DNA of 64,000 nt from Blattabacterium cuenoti (GCF_014251255.1 NZ_CP059182.1:186001-250000); one strand, 5' to 3'. Counted from the first letter of the stretch, positions 35,743-45,478 are shown. The notes: generated from the letters alone by a model not told the origin. Made by a program: numbers and translations.

Positions 35743-37089
35743 ATGAATAAATTATTATTTAACAAATATGATCATTTTTTTTTAGAAAAAATTATAAAAA
35801 ATTTTCCAATAGAAAAAAAAAAAATATGTGTTGCTGTCAGTGGAGGATTAGATAGTATGGTTCTTTTAAATTTATTACTTCATATTCCTAGTATTACAGC
35901 ATTAGGAGTTGCGCATTGTAATTTTACATTAAGAAACAGAGAATCTAATAAAGACGAATGCTTCGTAAAAAACTTTTGTTTAAAAAATCATATAACATAT
36001 CATATTAAACGATTTAATACTTTTGATTTTTCTAAAAAACATAAATTATCTATACAAATGGCATCTAGAACACTTAGATACAATTGGTTTAATGAATTAT
36101 TGTTAAACAATTCGTATGAGTTAATAGCATTAGGACATCATTTAAATGATTCCATAGAAACTTTCTTTATAAATTTAATGAGAGGAACAGGAACAAAAGG
36201 ATTATTAGGAATCCCTAAACAAAATGGAAAATTCATTCGCCCTCTTTCTAATTTTACAAAAAAAGAAATTTTTTTTTATGCGAAAAAAAGAAATATAAAT
36301 TGGAGATTAGATAAAAGTAATTTAGATACTAAAAAATATTTAAGAAATAAAATACGTTCTATAATGTCCGTTTTTTCTATAAAAGGTATAAAAAAAAGTA
36401 TAGATTACCTTCATCAAGAAAATTTTTTAATAGAAAAACAGATTGAAAAAATTAATCAAGAAATAACAATAGAAAAAAAAAATAATCCATTTTTATGGAA
36501 AATCTCATGTCATAAAATGATGAATTTAAAACCTTTATCTTTTTATTTATTTAAATTATTTTTTTCTTATGGATTTTCTAAAAACATAAAAAATTTAAAA
36601 GATCTTCTTTATGCACAATCAGGTAAACAATTGATATCTAAAAAATATCGTATTATTAAAAATAGAAATTTTTGGATATTAATATCAAATTCATTTTTAT
36701 TTGAAAATAAAAATAAAGTTTTTTTAATTCCCAATATAAGTAGTAATAATGATCATAAAAAAATGTCATTGCCTATAAATGTAAAATTTTCTTTTCACAA
36801 AAAAATAGAAAAGAATAAAAAAATAGTATTTATAGATTTTGATAAAATTCAATTTCCATTAAAATTAAGAACATGGAAAAAAGGAGATTATTTTTATCCT
36901 ATAAATATGAAAGGAAAGAAAAAATTAAGTAAATATTATAAAGAAAAAAAATTTTCTCTTTTAGAAAAAGAACAAACATGGTTATTAGTAAACGGAAATA
37001 AAGATATTATTTTAGTTTTAGGAAATCGTTTAGATAATAGATTTAAAGTTACAGTAAAAACAAAAAAAATATTAGGAATTAAAATATGA
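35743..37089 (+). CDS. tilS: tRNA(Ile)-lysidine synthase
   Basis: 448 residues from the ATG giving MNKLLFNKYDHFF. PP-loop motif AVSGGLDSMVLLNLLLH (SGGLDS 33-38), GVAHCNFTLR, LALGHHLNDSIETFFINLMRGTG and IRPL are diagnostic. Modifies C34 of tRNA-Ile(CAU) so that it reads AUA, a very frequent codon in this AT-rich DNA. The C-terminal domain is strongly lysine/asparagine-rich but full-length. Confidence 0.94.
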   Translation: MNKLLFNKYDHFFLEKIIKNFPIEKKKICVAVSGGLDSMVLLNLLLHIPSITALGVAHCNFTLRNRESNKDECFVKNFCLKNHITYHIKRFNTFDFSKKHKLSIQMASRTLRYNWFNELLLNNSYELIALGHHLNDSIETFFINLMRGTGTKGLLGIPKQNGKFIRPLSNFTKKEIFFYAKKRNINWRLDKSNLDTKKYLRNKIRSIMSVFSIKGIKKSIDYLHQENFLIEKQIEKINQEITIEKKNNPFLWKISCHKMMNLKPLSFYLFKLFFSYGFSKNIKNLKDLLYAQSGKQLISKKYRIIKNRNFWILISNSFLFENKNKVFLIPNISSNNDHKKMSLPINVKFSFHKKIEKNKKIVFIDFDKIQFPLKLRTWKKGDYFYPINMKGKKKLSKYYKEKKFSLLEKEQTWLLVNGNKDIILVLGNRLDNRFKVTVKTKKILGIKI

Positions 37090-37175
37090 TTATAATATCA
37101 TTAATATTAAAATACAATTTTACTTATTGAAGTAAATATATTATTATATAATACAATTTGAATTAGTATTTTTTT

Positions 37176-37183
37176 TAATTTTG
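37176..37183 (+). promoter_or_regulatory. Candidate -7 element for serC
   Basis: TAATTTTG, a TAnnTTTG match, 27 bases before the serC ATG in the 120-base spacer after tilS. Confidence 0.4.
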
Positions 37184-37209
37184 ATAGAAAGAATTAGTAA
37201 GTTCTATTT

Positions 37210-38277
37210 ATGATAATACATAATTTCAATGCAGGCCCCTCTATTTTACCAAAACAAGTAATTAGAAAATCAGCTCAATCTGTTATTTCTTTTAATAAAA
37301 GTGGATTATCCATACTTGAAATTTCACACAGAAGTAAAGATTTTATGGAAATAATAGAGAAAACAACAGAATTAGTTAAACGTATTATGAATTTAAATGA
37401 TGATTATTCCATTTTATTTCTTCAAGGAGGAGCGACTTTGCAATTTACAATGATTCCATATAATTTAATGAATAAAGAAGCCGCTTATTTAGATACAGGA
37501 ATATGGGCAAATAATGCTATTAAAGAGGCAGAAAAATTTGGTAAAGTAAGAATTCTTTTTTCAGGAAAAGAAAAAAACTATACATATATATCTAAAAATT
37601 ATGAAATTCCAAATGAAGTAGATTATTTTCATTGTACTTCCAATAACACGATTGTTGGAACACAAATGAAAACATTTCCTAATACTTCTTCTATTCCAAT
37701 AGTTTGTGATATGTCTTCTGATATATTTAGTAGAAAATTAAATTTTTGTCAATTCAGTTTGATCTATGCTTCTGCACAAAAAAATGTAAGTTCTGCAGGA
37801 ATGACTCTTGTTATAGTAAAAAAAGAAATTTTAGGAAAAATTAAAAGAAATATTCCCTCTTATTTAGATTACATAATTCATATTAAAAATAATCGTATTT
37901 TAAACACTCCAAATGTATTTTCTATTTATACTTCTATGTTAACATTAGAATGGATAGAAAAAAAAGGTGGTCTTTCCATTATAGAAAAAGAAAACAAACA
38001 TAAAGCTCAATTGTTGTATAATGAAATAGACAAAAATAATCTCTTTGAAAACAAAATTCATAAAGAAGATCGTTCTAATATGAATGTTACTTTTTTTTTA
38101 AAAAGAAAAAATCTAGAAAAAGAATTCAATAAAATGTGGAAAAAAGAAAACATTGTTGGATTAGATGGACATAGATATTTAGGAGGATATCGTGCAAGTG
38201 TTTATAATGCTTTGTCATTAGATAGTGTTCGATTTTTAATACATCTCATGAAAGAATTTGAAAAAAAATTTTCATAA
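37210..38277 (+). CDS. serC: Phosphoserine aminotransferase
   Basis: 355 residues. HNFNAGPSILPKQVIRKSAQ at the N-terminus, LEISHRSKDFMEIIEKT, FLQGGATLQFTMIPYNLM, and the PLP Lys in YASAQKNVSSAGMTLVIV; GGYRASVYNALSLDSV ends the protein. Makes phosphoserine for serine and, in other bacteria, for the pyridoxal-phosphate pathway. Confidence 0.95.
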   Translation: MIIHNFNAGPSILPKQVIRKSAQSVISFNKSGLSILEISHRSKDFMEIIEKTTELVKRIMNLNDDYSILFLQGGATLQFTMIPYNLMNKEAAYLDTGIWANNAIKEAEKFGKVRILFSGKEKNYTYISKNYEIPNEVDYFHCTSNNTIVGTQMKTFPNTSSIPIVCDMSSDIFSRKLNFCQFSLIYASAQKNVSSAGMTLVIVKKEILGKIKRNIPSYLDYIIHIKNNRILNTPNVFSIYTSMLTLEWIEKKGGLSIIEKENKHKAQLLYNEIDKNNLFENKIHKEDRSNMNVTFFLKRKNLEKEFNKMWKKENIVGLDGHRYLGGYRASVYNALSLDSVRFLIHLMKEFEKKFS

Positions 38278-38286
38278 TGCATCATA

Positions 38287-38952
38287 ATGAATAATCATCC
38301 GATTCAAAATCGTTTTTTTTTTGTAAAGAGATTCATTCCAAAAAATATCAAAATTTTAGTAGTCTCTAAAAATCAAGAAGTTTCTCGTATAAAAAAATTA
38401 TACGAAATAGGACATAGAGACTTTGGAGAAAATTATGTACAAGAAATGATCAAAAAATATAAAAAGTTGCCAAAAGACATTCGTTGGCATATGATCGGAA
38501 GAATTCAAAGTAATAAATTAAAATACATAATTCCTTTTATTCATTTAATCCATAGTGTTCAAAAATTTAAACATATTCAAATCATAAATAAAGAAGCATC
38601 AAAACAGAATCGTGTTATAAATTGTCTACTACAAATAAAAATTTGTAATGAAAAAAACAAATCAGGCATAACATATCAAAAAGCCAATCACATATTAGAA
38701 GATAAAAGATATCAGAAAGACATGAAAAATGTAAAAATTATTGGACTTATGGGAATGGCGTCTTTCCAAAAAAAAATTCAAGAAATACGTTATGAATTTG
38801 ATTATTTAAAAAATATATATAATGATTTAAATAAGAATCACAAACATTTTTGTATTCTTTCTATGGGAATGAGTAGAGATTACCCTATAGCTATAGAATA
38901 TGGAACTACTTTGATTCGTTTAGGAACATTGATTTTTGGAGATAGAAAATAG
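38287..38952 (+). CDS. YggS-family PLP homeostasis protein
   Basis: 221 residues, PROSC/YggS family. ILVVSKNQEVSRIKKLYEIGHRDFGENYVQEM contains the PLP Lys, WHMIGRIQSNKLKYII follows, then GLMGMASF and SMGMSRDYPIAIEYGTTLIRLGTLIFG. Non-enzymatic PLP carrier in the cytosol. Nine bases after serC. Converges on trpA with nine bases between stops. Confidence 0.93.
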   Translation: MNNHPIQNRFFFVKRFIPKNIKILVVSKNQEVSRIKKLYEIGHRDFGENYVQEMIKKYKKLPKDIRWHMIGRIQSNKLKYIIPFIHLIHSVQKFKHIQIINKEASKQNRVINCLLQIKICNEKNKSGITYQKANHILEDKRYQKDMKNVKIIGLMGMASFQKKIQEIRYEFDYLKNIYNDLNKNHKHFCILSMGMSRDYPIAIEYGTTLIRLGTLIFGDRK

Positions 38953-38961
38953 AAAAAATTT

Positions 38962-39732
38962 TTAATTAATTATTTTTTTTATATATTTTTTAATACTATA
39001 TTCCAGTTTTTTTTCATTTAATGATTGAATAAAAGAACTCCCAATAATTCCTCCATTTGCATATTGACATGATAATTCAAATGTTTTTTTATTTTGAATT
39101 CCAAAACCAATCAGTTTTGGAATTTTTGTTGATAATTTGTTAACTCTTTCAAAAAAAGATGTTTGTTCTTTCTTAAAAGAAATATTTTTTCCTGTTATGG
39201 AGTTAGAAGAAACTAAATATAAAAAACCATCTGTAATACTACTTAAGAAAGATATTCTTTGTGAGTTAGTTTTTGGAGTAATTAAAAAAATCATGGACAA
39301 TAGATATTTTTTAAATAAATTTTGATATTTTTTGATAAAAAAATCAACAGGTAAATCAGGAAAAATCACCCCGGATATTCCTAATTCATTGCATTTTTTT
39401 AAAAAATGTTCTTCTCCGAATTTATAAAATTGATTATAATATCCCATAAGAAGAATAGGAATTTTTGTTTCATTTCTAATTTTTTTTATTTGTGAAAATA
39501 ATAAAGAAACATTCATTCCGTTTTTTAATGCAATTTTATGACTATTTTGTATCACTACTCCATCTGCCAAGGGATCAGAATAAGGAATTCCTATTTCAAT
39601 TAGATCTACAGGAAGTGTTTGCAATGTTTTTATTATGATTTCTGTACTATTTAAATAAGGATAACCTGCAGTAAAATATATACATAATATATTTTTATCT
39701 TTTATTTGAAATAATTTATGAATTTTATTCAT
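38962..39732 (-). CDS. trpA: Tryptophan synthase alpha chain
   Basis: 256 residues, TIM barrel. CIYFTAGYP, LIEIGIPYSDPLADGVVIQNSH (catalytic Glu in the first part, Asp in DPLADG), ISGVIFPDLPVDFF, and the terminal GFGIQNKKTFELSCQYANGGIIGSSFI phosphate site. Cleaves indole glycerol phosphate. Overlaps trpB by eight bases; last gene of the trp operon. Confidence 0.95.
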   Translation of the reverse strand: MNKIHKLFQIKDKNILCIYFTAGYPYLNSTEIIIKTLQTLPVDLIEIGIPYSDPLADGVVIQNSHKIALKNGMNVSLLFSQIKKIRNETKIPILLMGYYNQFYKFGEEHFLKKCNELGISGVIFPDLPVDFFIKKYQNLFKKYLLSMIFLITPKTNSQRISFLSSITDGFLYLVSSNSITGKNISFKKEQTSFFERVNKLSTKIPKLIGFGIQNKKTFELSCQYANGGIIGSSFIQSLNEKKLEYSIKKYIKKIIN

Positions 39733-40921
39733 TATTTTTATTTAAATTAAAAAAAAAGCGATTATAAACATCTATATCTTTATCTCCTCTTCCTGATAAA
39801 TTGATAACGACAATATCATCCGTTTTAAATTGTATTTTCCTTAATACAGCTAATGCATGAGAACTTTCCAAAGCAGGAATAATTCCTTCTAGTTGAATTA
39901 ATTCATATCCTGCTTTTAAAGCTTCTTTATCTGTAGAATGTAAAAAATTTACACGTTTTTTTACAAAAAGATTCGCATGCATTGGTCCGATTCCTGGATA
40001 ATCTAATCCGGCAGATATGGAATATGCAGGAGTTACTTGACCATATTGATCCTGTAAAACAATCGTCATACTTCCGTGTAATACTCCTTTAGTTCCACAA
40101 TGTATTGAAGCGGCTGTTTTTTTTGTATTTATCCCTAATCCTGCAGCTTCAACTGCTATGAGATTCACAGATTCATTTTCTAAAAAATGATAAAAAACTC
40201 CTGCAGCATTACTTCCACCTCCTATACAAGCAATAACATAATTTGGAAAAGAATTTCCTTCTTTTTCTTCTAATTGTGTTTTTATTTCTTCACTAATAAT
40301 AGATTGAAAATCTGCTACCATTTGAGGATATGGATGTGGACCTACAGTTGATCCTATCAAATAATAACTTTCTGGATTATTAATCCAATAACGAATAGCC
40401 TCATTTACCGCATCTTTAAGAGTTTTTTCTCCACTACATACCGGAATTACTTCTGCTCCAAGTATTTTCATTCTAATAACATTAGATAATTGACGTTGCA
40501 TATCTATTTCTCCCATAAAAATAATACATTCTAAATTCATTAAAGCACAAGTAGTTGCAGTAGCAACTCCATGTTGACCTGCTCCCGTTTCAGCAATGAT
40601 TTTTCTTTTTCCTAATTCTTTGGCTAATAATGTTTGTCCTACAGTGTTATTGATTTTATGCGATCCTGTATGATTTAAATCTTCTCTTTTCAGATAAATT
40701 TTAGCTCCATATTTATCAGAAAATTTTTTACAAAAAAATAAAGGACTAGGTCTACCCACATAATTATGAAGTACTTTTTTATAAAATTTTTGAAATTTTT
40801 GACTTTTTATTATTTTTTTATATTTATCTTGCAGTTCTTTTATGTTATTATGTAACATTTCAGGAATAAAAGCTCCTCCAAATTCATCATAATAACCATT
40901 TTCATCAACTAAGTATTTCAT
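39725..40921 (-). CDS. trpB: Tryptophan synthase beta chain
   Basis: 398 residues. GRPSPLFFCKKFSDKYGAKIYLKREDLNHTGSHKINNTVGQTLLAK contains the PLP Lys (HKINN), ETGAGQHGVATATTCALMN the active-site Glu, and CIGGGSNAAGVFYHF the phosphate-binding loop. Condenses indole with serine. Four-base overlap with trpF. Confidence 0.97.
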   Translation of the reverse strand: MKYLVDENGYYDEFGGAFIPEMLHNNIKELQDKYKKIIKSQKFQKFYKKVLHNYVGRPSPLFFCKKFSDKYGAKIYLKREDLNHTGSHKINNTVGQTLLAKELGKRKIIAETGAGQHGVATATTCALMNLECIIFMGEIDMQRQLSNVIRMKILGAEVIPVCSGEKTLKDAVNEAIRYWINNPESYYLIGSTVGPHPYPQMVADFQSIISEEIKTQLEEKEGNSFPNYVIACIGGGSNAAGVFYHFLENESVNLIAVEAAGLGINTKKTAASIHCGTKGVLHGSMTIVLQDQYGQVTPAYSISAGLDYPGIGPMHANLFVKKRVNFLHSTDKEALKAGYELIQLEGIIPALESSHALAVLRKIQFKTDDIVVINLSGRGDKDIDVYNRFFFNLNKNNE

Positions 40922-41541
40922 CGTTTTCTTATTTCTTTTATAAAATTATTAATGGAAGTTTTATCTTTATTTCCCGGTGAAATTTCAAATCTACTATTAA
41001 TATCAATTCCAAACATTTTAGGATGTGAAAAGTTTTTAATATTTTCAATATCTTCTATTCCAATTCCTCCACTTAAAAAAAATGGAGTATCAAAATGATA
41101 TTCATATAATTTATTCCAAGTAAATTTTTTCCCACTCCCTCCATAGAATGGAGTTTGACTATCAAATAAAAAATAAGAACAAGAATAAATATAATTTTTA
41201 ATTTTTTTAAAAGAAAAAGAATCATCAATTCTAAAAGATTTTATTAATTTTAATCCATTTTTTTGAGTAAGATCTTCACAATAAGAAGGACTTTCTGTTC
41301 CATGTAATTGAACAAAATCTAATTTTTTCCCTATTTTTAGGATATTTTCTTTTGATTCATTTACAAAAACTCCAGTTTTTAATATTCCTTTTTTTAATTT
41401 TGGAGGAAAAAAATTTTTTCCTACAAATCTAGGAGAATAAGGATAAAATATAAAACCTATAAAATCAGGAAATAAATTGGAAATTTTTTCAATATTTAAT
41501 TTAACTCCACATATTTTTATTTTTAATAATTTGAATTCCAT
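40918..41541 (-). CDS. trpF: Phosphoribosylanthranilate isomerase
   Basis: 207 residues, small (beta-alpha)8 barrel. LKIKICGVKL holds the catalytic Cys, FVQLHGTESP and FLFDSQTPFYGGSGKKFTW the Asp and phosphate loop, and FFLSGGIGIEDI the final loop. Its own gene here, separate from trpC as usual in Bacteroidetes. No base lies between the trpC stop and its ATG. Confidence 0.94.
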   Translation of the reverse strand: MEFKLLKIKICGVKLNIEKISNLFPDFIGFIFYPYSPRFVGKNFFPPKLKKGILKTGVFVNESKENILKIGKKLDFVQLHGTESPSYCEDLTQKNGLKLIKSFRIDDSFSFKKIKNYIYSCSYFLFDSQTPFYGGSGKKFTWNKLYEYHFDTPFFLSGGIGIEDIENIKNFSHPKMFGIDINSRFEISPGNKDKTSINNFIKEIRKR

Positions 41542-42342
41542 TTATTGTTCTTGTATAACTTTTAATGCTTCTATCATATTTTTACAGCTTTTTCCAGGAT
41601 CATTTGTTTTCATAAAATGTTCTCCAATTAAAAATCCTTTAAATCCTTGTTTTTGTAAAAAAACAATTTTTTGAATATTATCAGATATTCCACTTTCCGC
41701 TATTTTAATATGATGATTAGAAATTTTTGATGATAATTTTAAACAATGTTCAGGATTTACAATAAAAGTTCGTAAATTACGGTTATTAATTCCTACTATA
41801 ATATTTTTGTTTCCTGTTATTTTATCAATTTCATTTTCTTTGTGAATTTCTATTATTACTTCTAAATCAATGCTTTCTGCTAGTGAAGCAAAATTTTTTA
41901 TTTGTTTTTTAGAAAGAATTTCTGCAATTAATAAAATAACATCAGCTCCCATAGATTTAGATTCTATAATTTGATACTCATCAAGTATAAAATCTTTTCT
42001 AAGTAATGGAGTAGAGACAATGGAACGTGATTTGATGAAATCTTCATTTTTTCCATAAAAAAAATAACGTTCTGTAAGAATAGATATCCCACTTGCTCCA
42101 GCACTTTCATAATCTTTAACGACTTTTTCTACTAAAACATTTTTATTAATAATTCCTTTAGAAGGTGATTTACACTTAAATTCTGCAATAATTCCAGTTT
42201 TTGTTTTTTTAATTTTTTTGATTAAAGAAATGCATTTTCTTTCAAAAAAAAGAAATTTTTCCAATTTCTTTATTGGATAGAACTCTTTATTTATAAAAAT
42301 TTCTTTTTGTTTTAGGAATAAAATTTTATCAAGAATATTCAT
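41542..42342 (-). CDS. trpC: Indole-3-glycerol phosphate synthase
   Basis: 266 residues. IIAEFKCKSPSKGII has the catalytic Glu/Lys/Ser, GASGISILTERYFF, PLLRKDFILDEYQIIESKSMGADVILLIAEIL, IIVGINNRNLRTF and KIAESGI are family blocks. Closes the indole ring. Four-base ATGA overlap with trpD. Confidence 0.96.
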   Translation of the reverse strand: MNILDKILFLKQKEIFINKEFYPIKKLEKFLFFERKCISLIKKIKKTKTGIIAEFKCKSPSKGIINKNVLVEKVVKDYESAGASGISILTERYFFYGKNEDFIKSRSIVSTPLLRKDFILDEYQIIESKSMGADVILLIAEILSKKQIKNFASLAESIDLEVIIEIHKENEIDKITGNKNIIVGINNRNLRTFIVNPEHCLKLSSKISNHHIKIAESGISDNIQKIVFLQKQGFKGFLIGEHFMKTNDPGKSCKNMIEALKVIQEQ

Positions 42343-43331
42343 AAGGTTAATAATTTTTTAAGAATATTCTTTGCTTTTCCACTTTCTAAAGAATTTTTTG
42401 CTTTTTCATAATTACTTTCAAGACTCTCTTGATTTAACAAACTTAATGCAAATGTTGCATTGATCAAAACAACTTCTTTTTGAGCTAATGTTCCACTTCC
42501 AGATAAAATGCTAATGAATATACGAGCATTTTCTTCTGTATTTTTTCCTCCTTTTAATTCATCAGGATTAAATTTAGTTTTTCCTAACTCTTTTAAAGAA
42601 TAAAATCGTTCTCCATTTGGAGTATAACATTTAATATCACTCGTTAAAGAAATTTCATCATATCCATCTAAACTATGAATTATAGCATAATTTTTTTTTG
42701 TATTTTGATACATATAATGATATATTCTTGCTAATTCTAAATTATTTACTCCTAATAATTGATTTTTTGGATTTCCTGGATTTAATAATGGACCAAGCAT
42801 ATTGAAAATAGTTTTTATTCCCAACTCTTTTCTAACTGAAGAAAGAAAATTTAATATAGGATGAAATATAGGAGCATGTAAATAGCAAATTCCTACTTTT
42901 TCTAATTGTTTTTTCAAATTTTCTTCTTTATTAGTAAAGTTATATCCTAATTGTTTTAAAATATTTGAAGATCCAGTAATAGAAGAAGAACCAAAACTTC
43001 CATGTTTAATAACTTTCTCACCTGCGCCTGCAACTATAAAACACGCTAAAGTAGAAATATTGAAAGTATTTTTTTCATCTCCTCCTGTTCCAACAATATC
43101 AATGGCATTAAATTCTGTTAAATTAATTTGTATACATGATTCCATTAAAGCTTGACAAAAACCTCTTATTTCCTCTAAAGTAGGACTTCTCATATTATAT
43201 ACAGTAGTTAAAGCTACTGCTTGATTTTTATTGATTTTTCCTTTAGAAAAATTGAGAAAAACATTTCTAGCTTCTTCTTTTGTAAGAGTATTTTCCAAAA
43301 AAAGATGGTTTAATATATTTTTCATAATCAT
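42339..43331 (-). CDS. trpD: Anthranilate phosphoribosyltransferase
   Basis: 330 residues if it starts at the ATG overlapping the trpG TGA as ATGA (43331); an ATG two codons later (43325) is equally possible. The frame extends further upstream inside trpG, without homology. DIVGTGGDEKNTFNISTLACFIVAGAG is the PRPP and anthranilate signature, followed by KHGSFGSSSITGSSNILKQLG and FNMLGPLLNPG. Second step of Trp synthesis. Confidence 0.94.
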   Translation of the reverse strand: MIMKNILNHLFLENTLTKEEARNVFLNFSKGKINKNQAVALTTVYNMRSPTLEEIRGFCQALMESCIQINLTEFNAIDIVGTGGDEKNTFNISTLACFIVAGAGEKVIKHGSFGSSSITGSSNILKQLGYNFTNKEENLKKQLEKVGICYLHAPIFHPILNFLSSVRKELGIKTIFNMLGPLLNPGNPKNQLLGVNNLELARIYHYMYQNTKKNYAIIHSLDGYDEISLTSDIKCYTPNGERFYSLKELGKTKFNPDELKGGKNTEENARIFISILSGSGTLAQKEVVLINATFALSLLNQESLESNYEKAKNSLESGKAKNILKKLLTL

Positions 43332-43921
43332 TTTTTTATATTCAGCCAATTTTCTATAATTTTTTCTCCGAATGGAGTTAAAATAGATTCTGGATGAAAT
43401 TGAACCCCACAAACATCATAAAATTTATGACGTAAAGCCATTATTTCTCCTTTATCTCCAACAGCAGTAATTTTTAACAAGTCACTAGGAAAATTATGAG
43501 AAGAAATAATCCAAGAATGATAACGTCCAACTTTTATTTTTCTAGGAATTTTTTGAAAAAGGACTTCTAGAGGATCTATAATTTTTATGAAACTAGTAAT
43601 TCCATGAGAAACTTCCTTTGTATTAAGAAGTGTTGCTCCAAAAACTTCTCCTATAGCTTGTTGTCCTAAACAAACACCTAAAATACTTTTAGTAGAAGCA
43701 AATGTTTTTATTAAGGGTTTTAAAATATGAGATTCATCAGGAATACCAGGGCCTGGAGATAAAATAATTTTACTATATTTTTCTACATCAGAAAGTTTTA
43801 TTTCATTGTTTCTAGATACTTTTACAGGATTTTTTGTTATTTTTTTTACGACGTGAACAAGATTATATGTAAAAGAATCATAATTATCCAGTATCAATAT
43901 TTTTTTATTTTTCATCATCAA
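43328..43921 (-). CDS. trpG: Anthranilate synthase, glutaminase component
   Basis: 197 residues, class I amidotransferase. LDNYDSFTYNLVHVV, ILSPGPGIPDE, the nucleophile in LGVCLGQQAIGEVFGA and the His/Glu in CGVQFHPESILTP. Provides ammonia to TrpE; may also serve 4-amino-4-deoxychorismate synthase, as in some bacteria (inference). Ten bases after trpE, overlapping trpD. Confidence 0.95.
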   Translation of the reverse strand: MMMKNKKILILDNYDSFTYNLVHVVKKITKNPVKVSRNNEIKLSDVEKYSKIILSPGPGIPDESHILKPLIKTFASTKSILGVCLGQQAIGEVFGATLLNTKEVSHGITSFIKIIDPLEVLFQKIPRKIKVGRYHSWIISSHNFPSDLLKITAVGDKGEIMALRHKFYDVCGVQFHPESILTPFGEKIIENWLNIKK

Positions 43922-43931
43922 TATCTATTCA

Positions 43932-45338
43932 CTAAATAGTTTCAGCTAATTCTATAGCTTTAAATAGAGCCATGAGTTTATTATTCACTTCTTCTAATTC
44001 TTTTTCTTCTTTAGAATCAGAAACTATTCCAGCACCAGCTTGAAAAAAAAGAGTATTTTTTTTACTTATAAAAGAACGAATAACAATAGCTGTATTAATG
44101 TAGCAATTATTTAATCCAAAAAACCCAATAGCTCCTCCATATACTCCTCTATGTTGGTTTTCTATTTGATCTATTAATTCCATAGCTTTATATTTAGGAG
44201 CTCCGGAAAGAGTTCCTGCAGGAAATGTATCTCCAAATACTTTCATAAGAGAAATATTATCTTCTAATTTTCCGGAAACTTTAGAGACCATATGTAACAC
44301 ATGAGAGTAACTTTGTATTTCTTTAAAATATTCTATTTTAACATTAGATGAATTTTTGCTCAAATCATTTCTTGCTAAATCTACTAGCATAACATGCTCT
44401 GCATTTTCTTTGGAATTTTTTATAAGATCTTCAGATAATTTTTTGTCTTCATCATCATTCTCTGATCTTCGTATAGTTCCTGCTATAGGATTAATAGAAG
44501 CAATTTTATTATTAATAATTAGTTGTGATTCAGGGGAAGCTCCAAATAATTTATAACTTCCATAATCAAAATAAAATAAGTATGGAGAAGGATTAATAAA
44601 TCGTAAAGCACGGTATACATTAAATTCATCTCCTTTAAATTTTTGTTGAAATTGACGAGATAATACTATTTGAAAAACATCTCCACGTAAACAGGCTTTA
44701 ATTCCTTTAAAGACCATTTTTTGATATTCTTTGTCAGTTATATTTGAAGAACGATTTCCTATAGATTTAAAAGAAAAAAATGAAAAATTTTTTCTTTTAA
44801 CTAATTTAATTAATTGATCTATGGAGGTATTTTTTATGTTAGAAAATTGATGTTCAATTAGATACATATTGTTATAATAATGGTGAAATATGATTAAGTT
44901 TCCATAGAAACAAAATCTTATTTGAGGTAAATTATATGTTTCTTTAATAGAAGTGTGGAATTGAATATTTTCAAAATATTGTATACTATCATAAGATATA
45001 TATCCATATAACCCAGAATAAAATTTTGAATAATTTTCACTCTTAAACTTTTTAAAAAAATTGTCTATTAAAATTGGAAGATCCAATTTATCATTAATAA
45101 AAATATGTTTGTGAACACAATTGGGATAAGATATTTTTACTACATTTTTATCCAAAATAAGTTCCGAAACTGGATTTATGCAAAGAATAGAAGAGTAATT
45201 TTTTGTAAATTGATAATCAGAAAATTCTAACAACAATGTATTTGGAAAACGATCTCTTAATTTTAAATATAATTCTATTGGTGTAGTACTATCCGCTAAA
45301 AGTTTTTTCTGAATAGTTCTAAAATGAAATTCGAACAT
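43932..45338 (-). CDS. trpE: Anthranilate synthase, chorismate-binding component
   Basis: 468 residues. Chorismate-utilising fold: FQIVLSRQFQQKFKGDEFNVYRALRFINPSPYLFYFD, SPESQLI, INPIAGTIRRSENDDEDKKLSEDLIKNSKENAEHVMLVDLARNDL and FPAGTLSGAPKYKAMELIDQIE. The N-terminal region keeps a feedback-site-like LLLEFSDYQ (a variant of the LLES box). First gene of trpE-G-D-C-F-B-A, behind a GC-rich structured leader. Confidence 0.95.
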   Translation of the reverse strand: MFEFHFRTIQKKLLADSTTPIELYLKLRDRFPNTLLLEFSDYQFTKNYSSILCINPVSELILDKNVVKISYPNCVHKHIFINDKLDLPILIDNFFKKFKSENYSKFYSGLYGYISYDSIQYFENIQFHTSIKETYNLPQIRFCFYGNLIIFHHYYNNMYLIEHQFSNIKNTSIDQLIKLVKRKNFSFFSFKSIGNRSSNITDKEYQKMVFKGIKACLRGDVFQIVLSRQFQQKFKGDEFNVYRALRFINPSPYLFYFDYGSYKLFGASPESQLIINNKIASINPIAGTIRRSENDDEDKKLSEDLIKNSKENAEHVMLVDLARNDLSKNSSNVKIEYFKEIQSYSHVLHMVSKVSGKLEDNISLMKVFGDTFPAGTLSGAPKYKAMELIDQIENQHRGVYGGAIGFFGLNNCYINTAIVIRSFISKKNTLFFQAGAGIVSDSKEEKELEEVNNKLMALFKAIELAETI

Positions 45339-45344
45339 GATTTA

Positions 45345-45448
45345 TGGTATTTTTTATGAGAAAAGTTTGCCCTAAAGACAAGTTCTAGGAGACGGGGACG
45401 TTGTTGGACAGTTTTCTCCAACTAACTTCTTAACTGAAAGAATACCAT
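45345..45448 (-). ncRNA. GC-rich structured RNA candidate in the trpE leader (strand uncertain)
   Basis: Between trpE and the rest of the intergenic region lies a block far richer in G+C than its surroundings (around 45389-45420). On the minus strand it forms several stems: ATGGTATT (about 45441-45448) with AATACCAT (about 45345-45352), AAGAAGTT with AACTTTTC, the hairpin GTTGGA / TCCAAC around 45401-45422, and CCTAGA / TTTAGG. A TATCTTTG -7-like element at 45471-45478 would start a minus-strand transcript just before it, favouring a trpE mRNA leader. The plus strand folds similarly and ends in T5, so an independent 6S-like RNA cannot be excluded. No tRNA, tmRNA, RNase P or 4.5S motif matches. 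Confidence 0.5.
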
Positions 45449-45470
45449 TCTCTTTTTATCTAATCTATAA

Positions 45471-45478
45471 CAAAGATA
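45471..45478 (-). promoter_or_regulatory. Candidate -7 element for the trp operon
   Basis: The minus strand reads TATCTTTG, a TAnnTTTG match, 133 bases upstream of the trpE ATG and immediately before the structured block. Confidence 0.45.

Noticed and set aside
45345-45448. A tRNA, tmRNA, RNase P or 4.5S RNA gene
   Set aside because: No T-arm GGTTCRA, no tmRNA ends, no RNase P core and no 4.5S apical motif are present on either strand.
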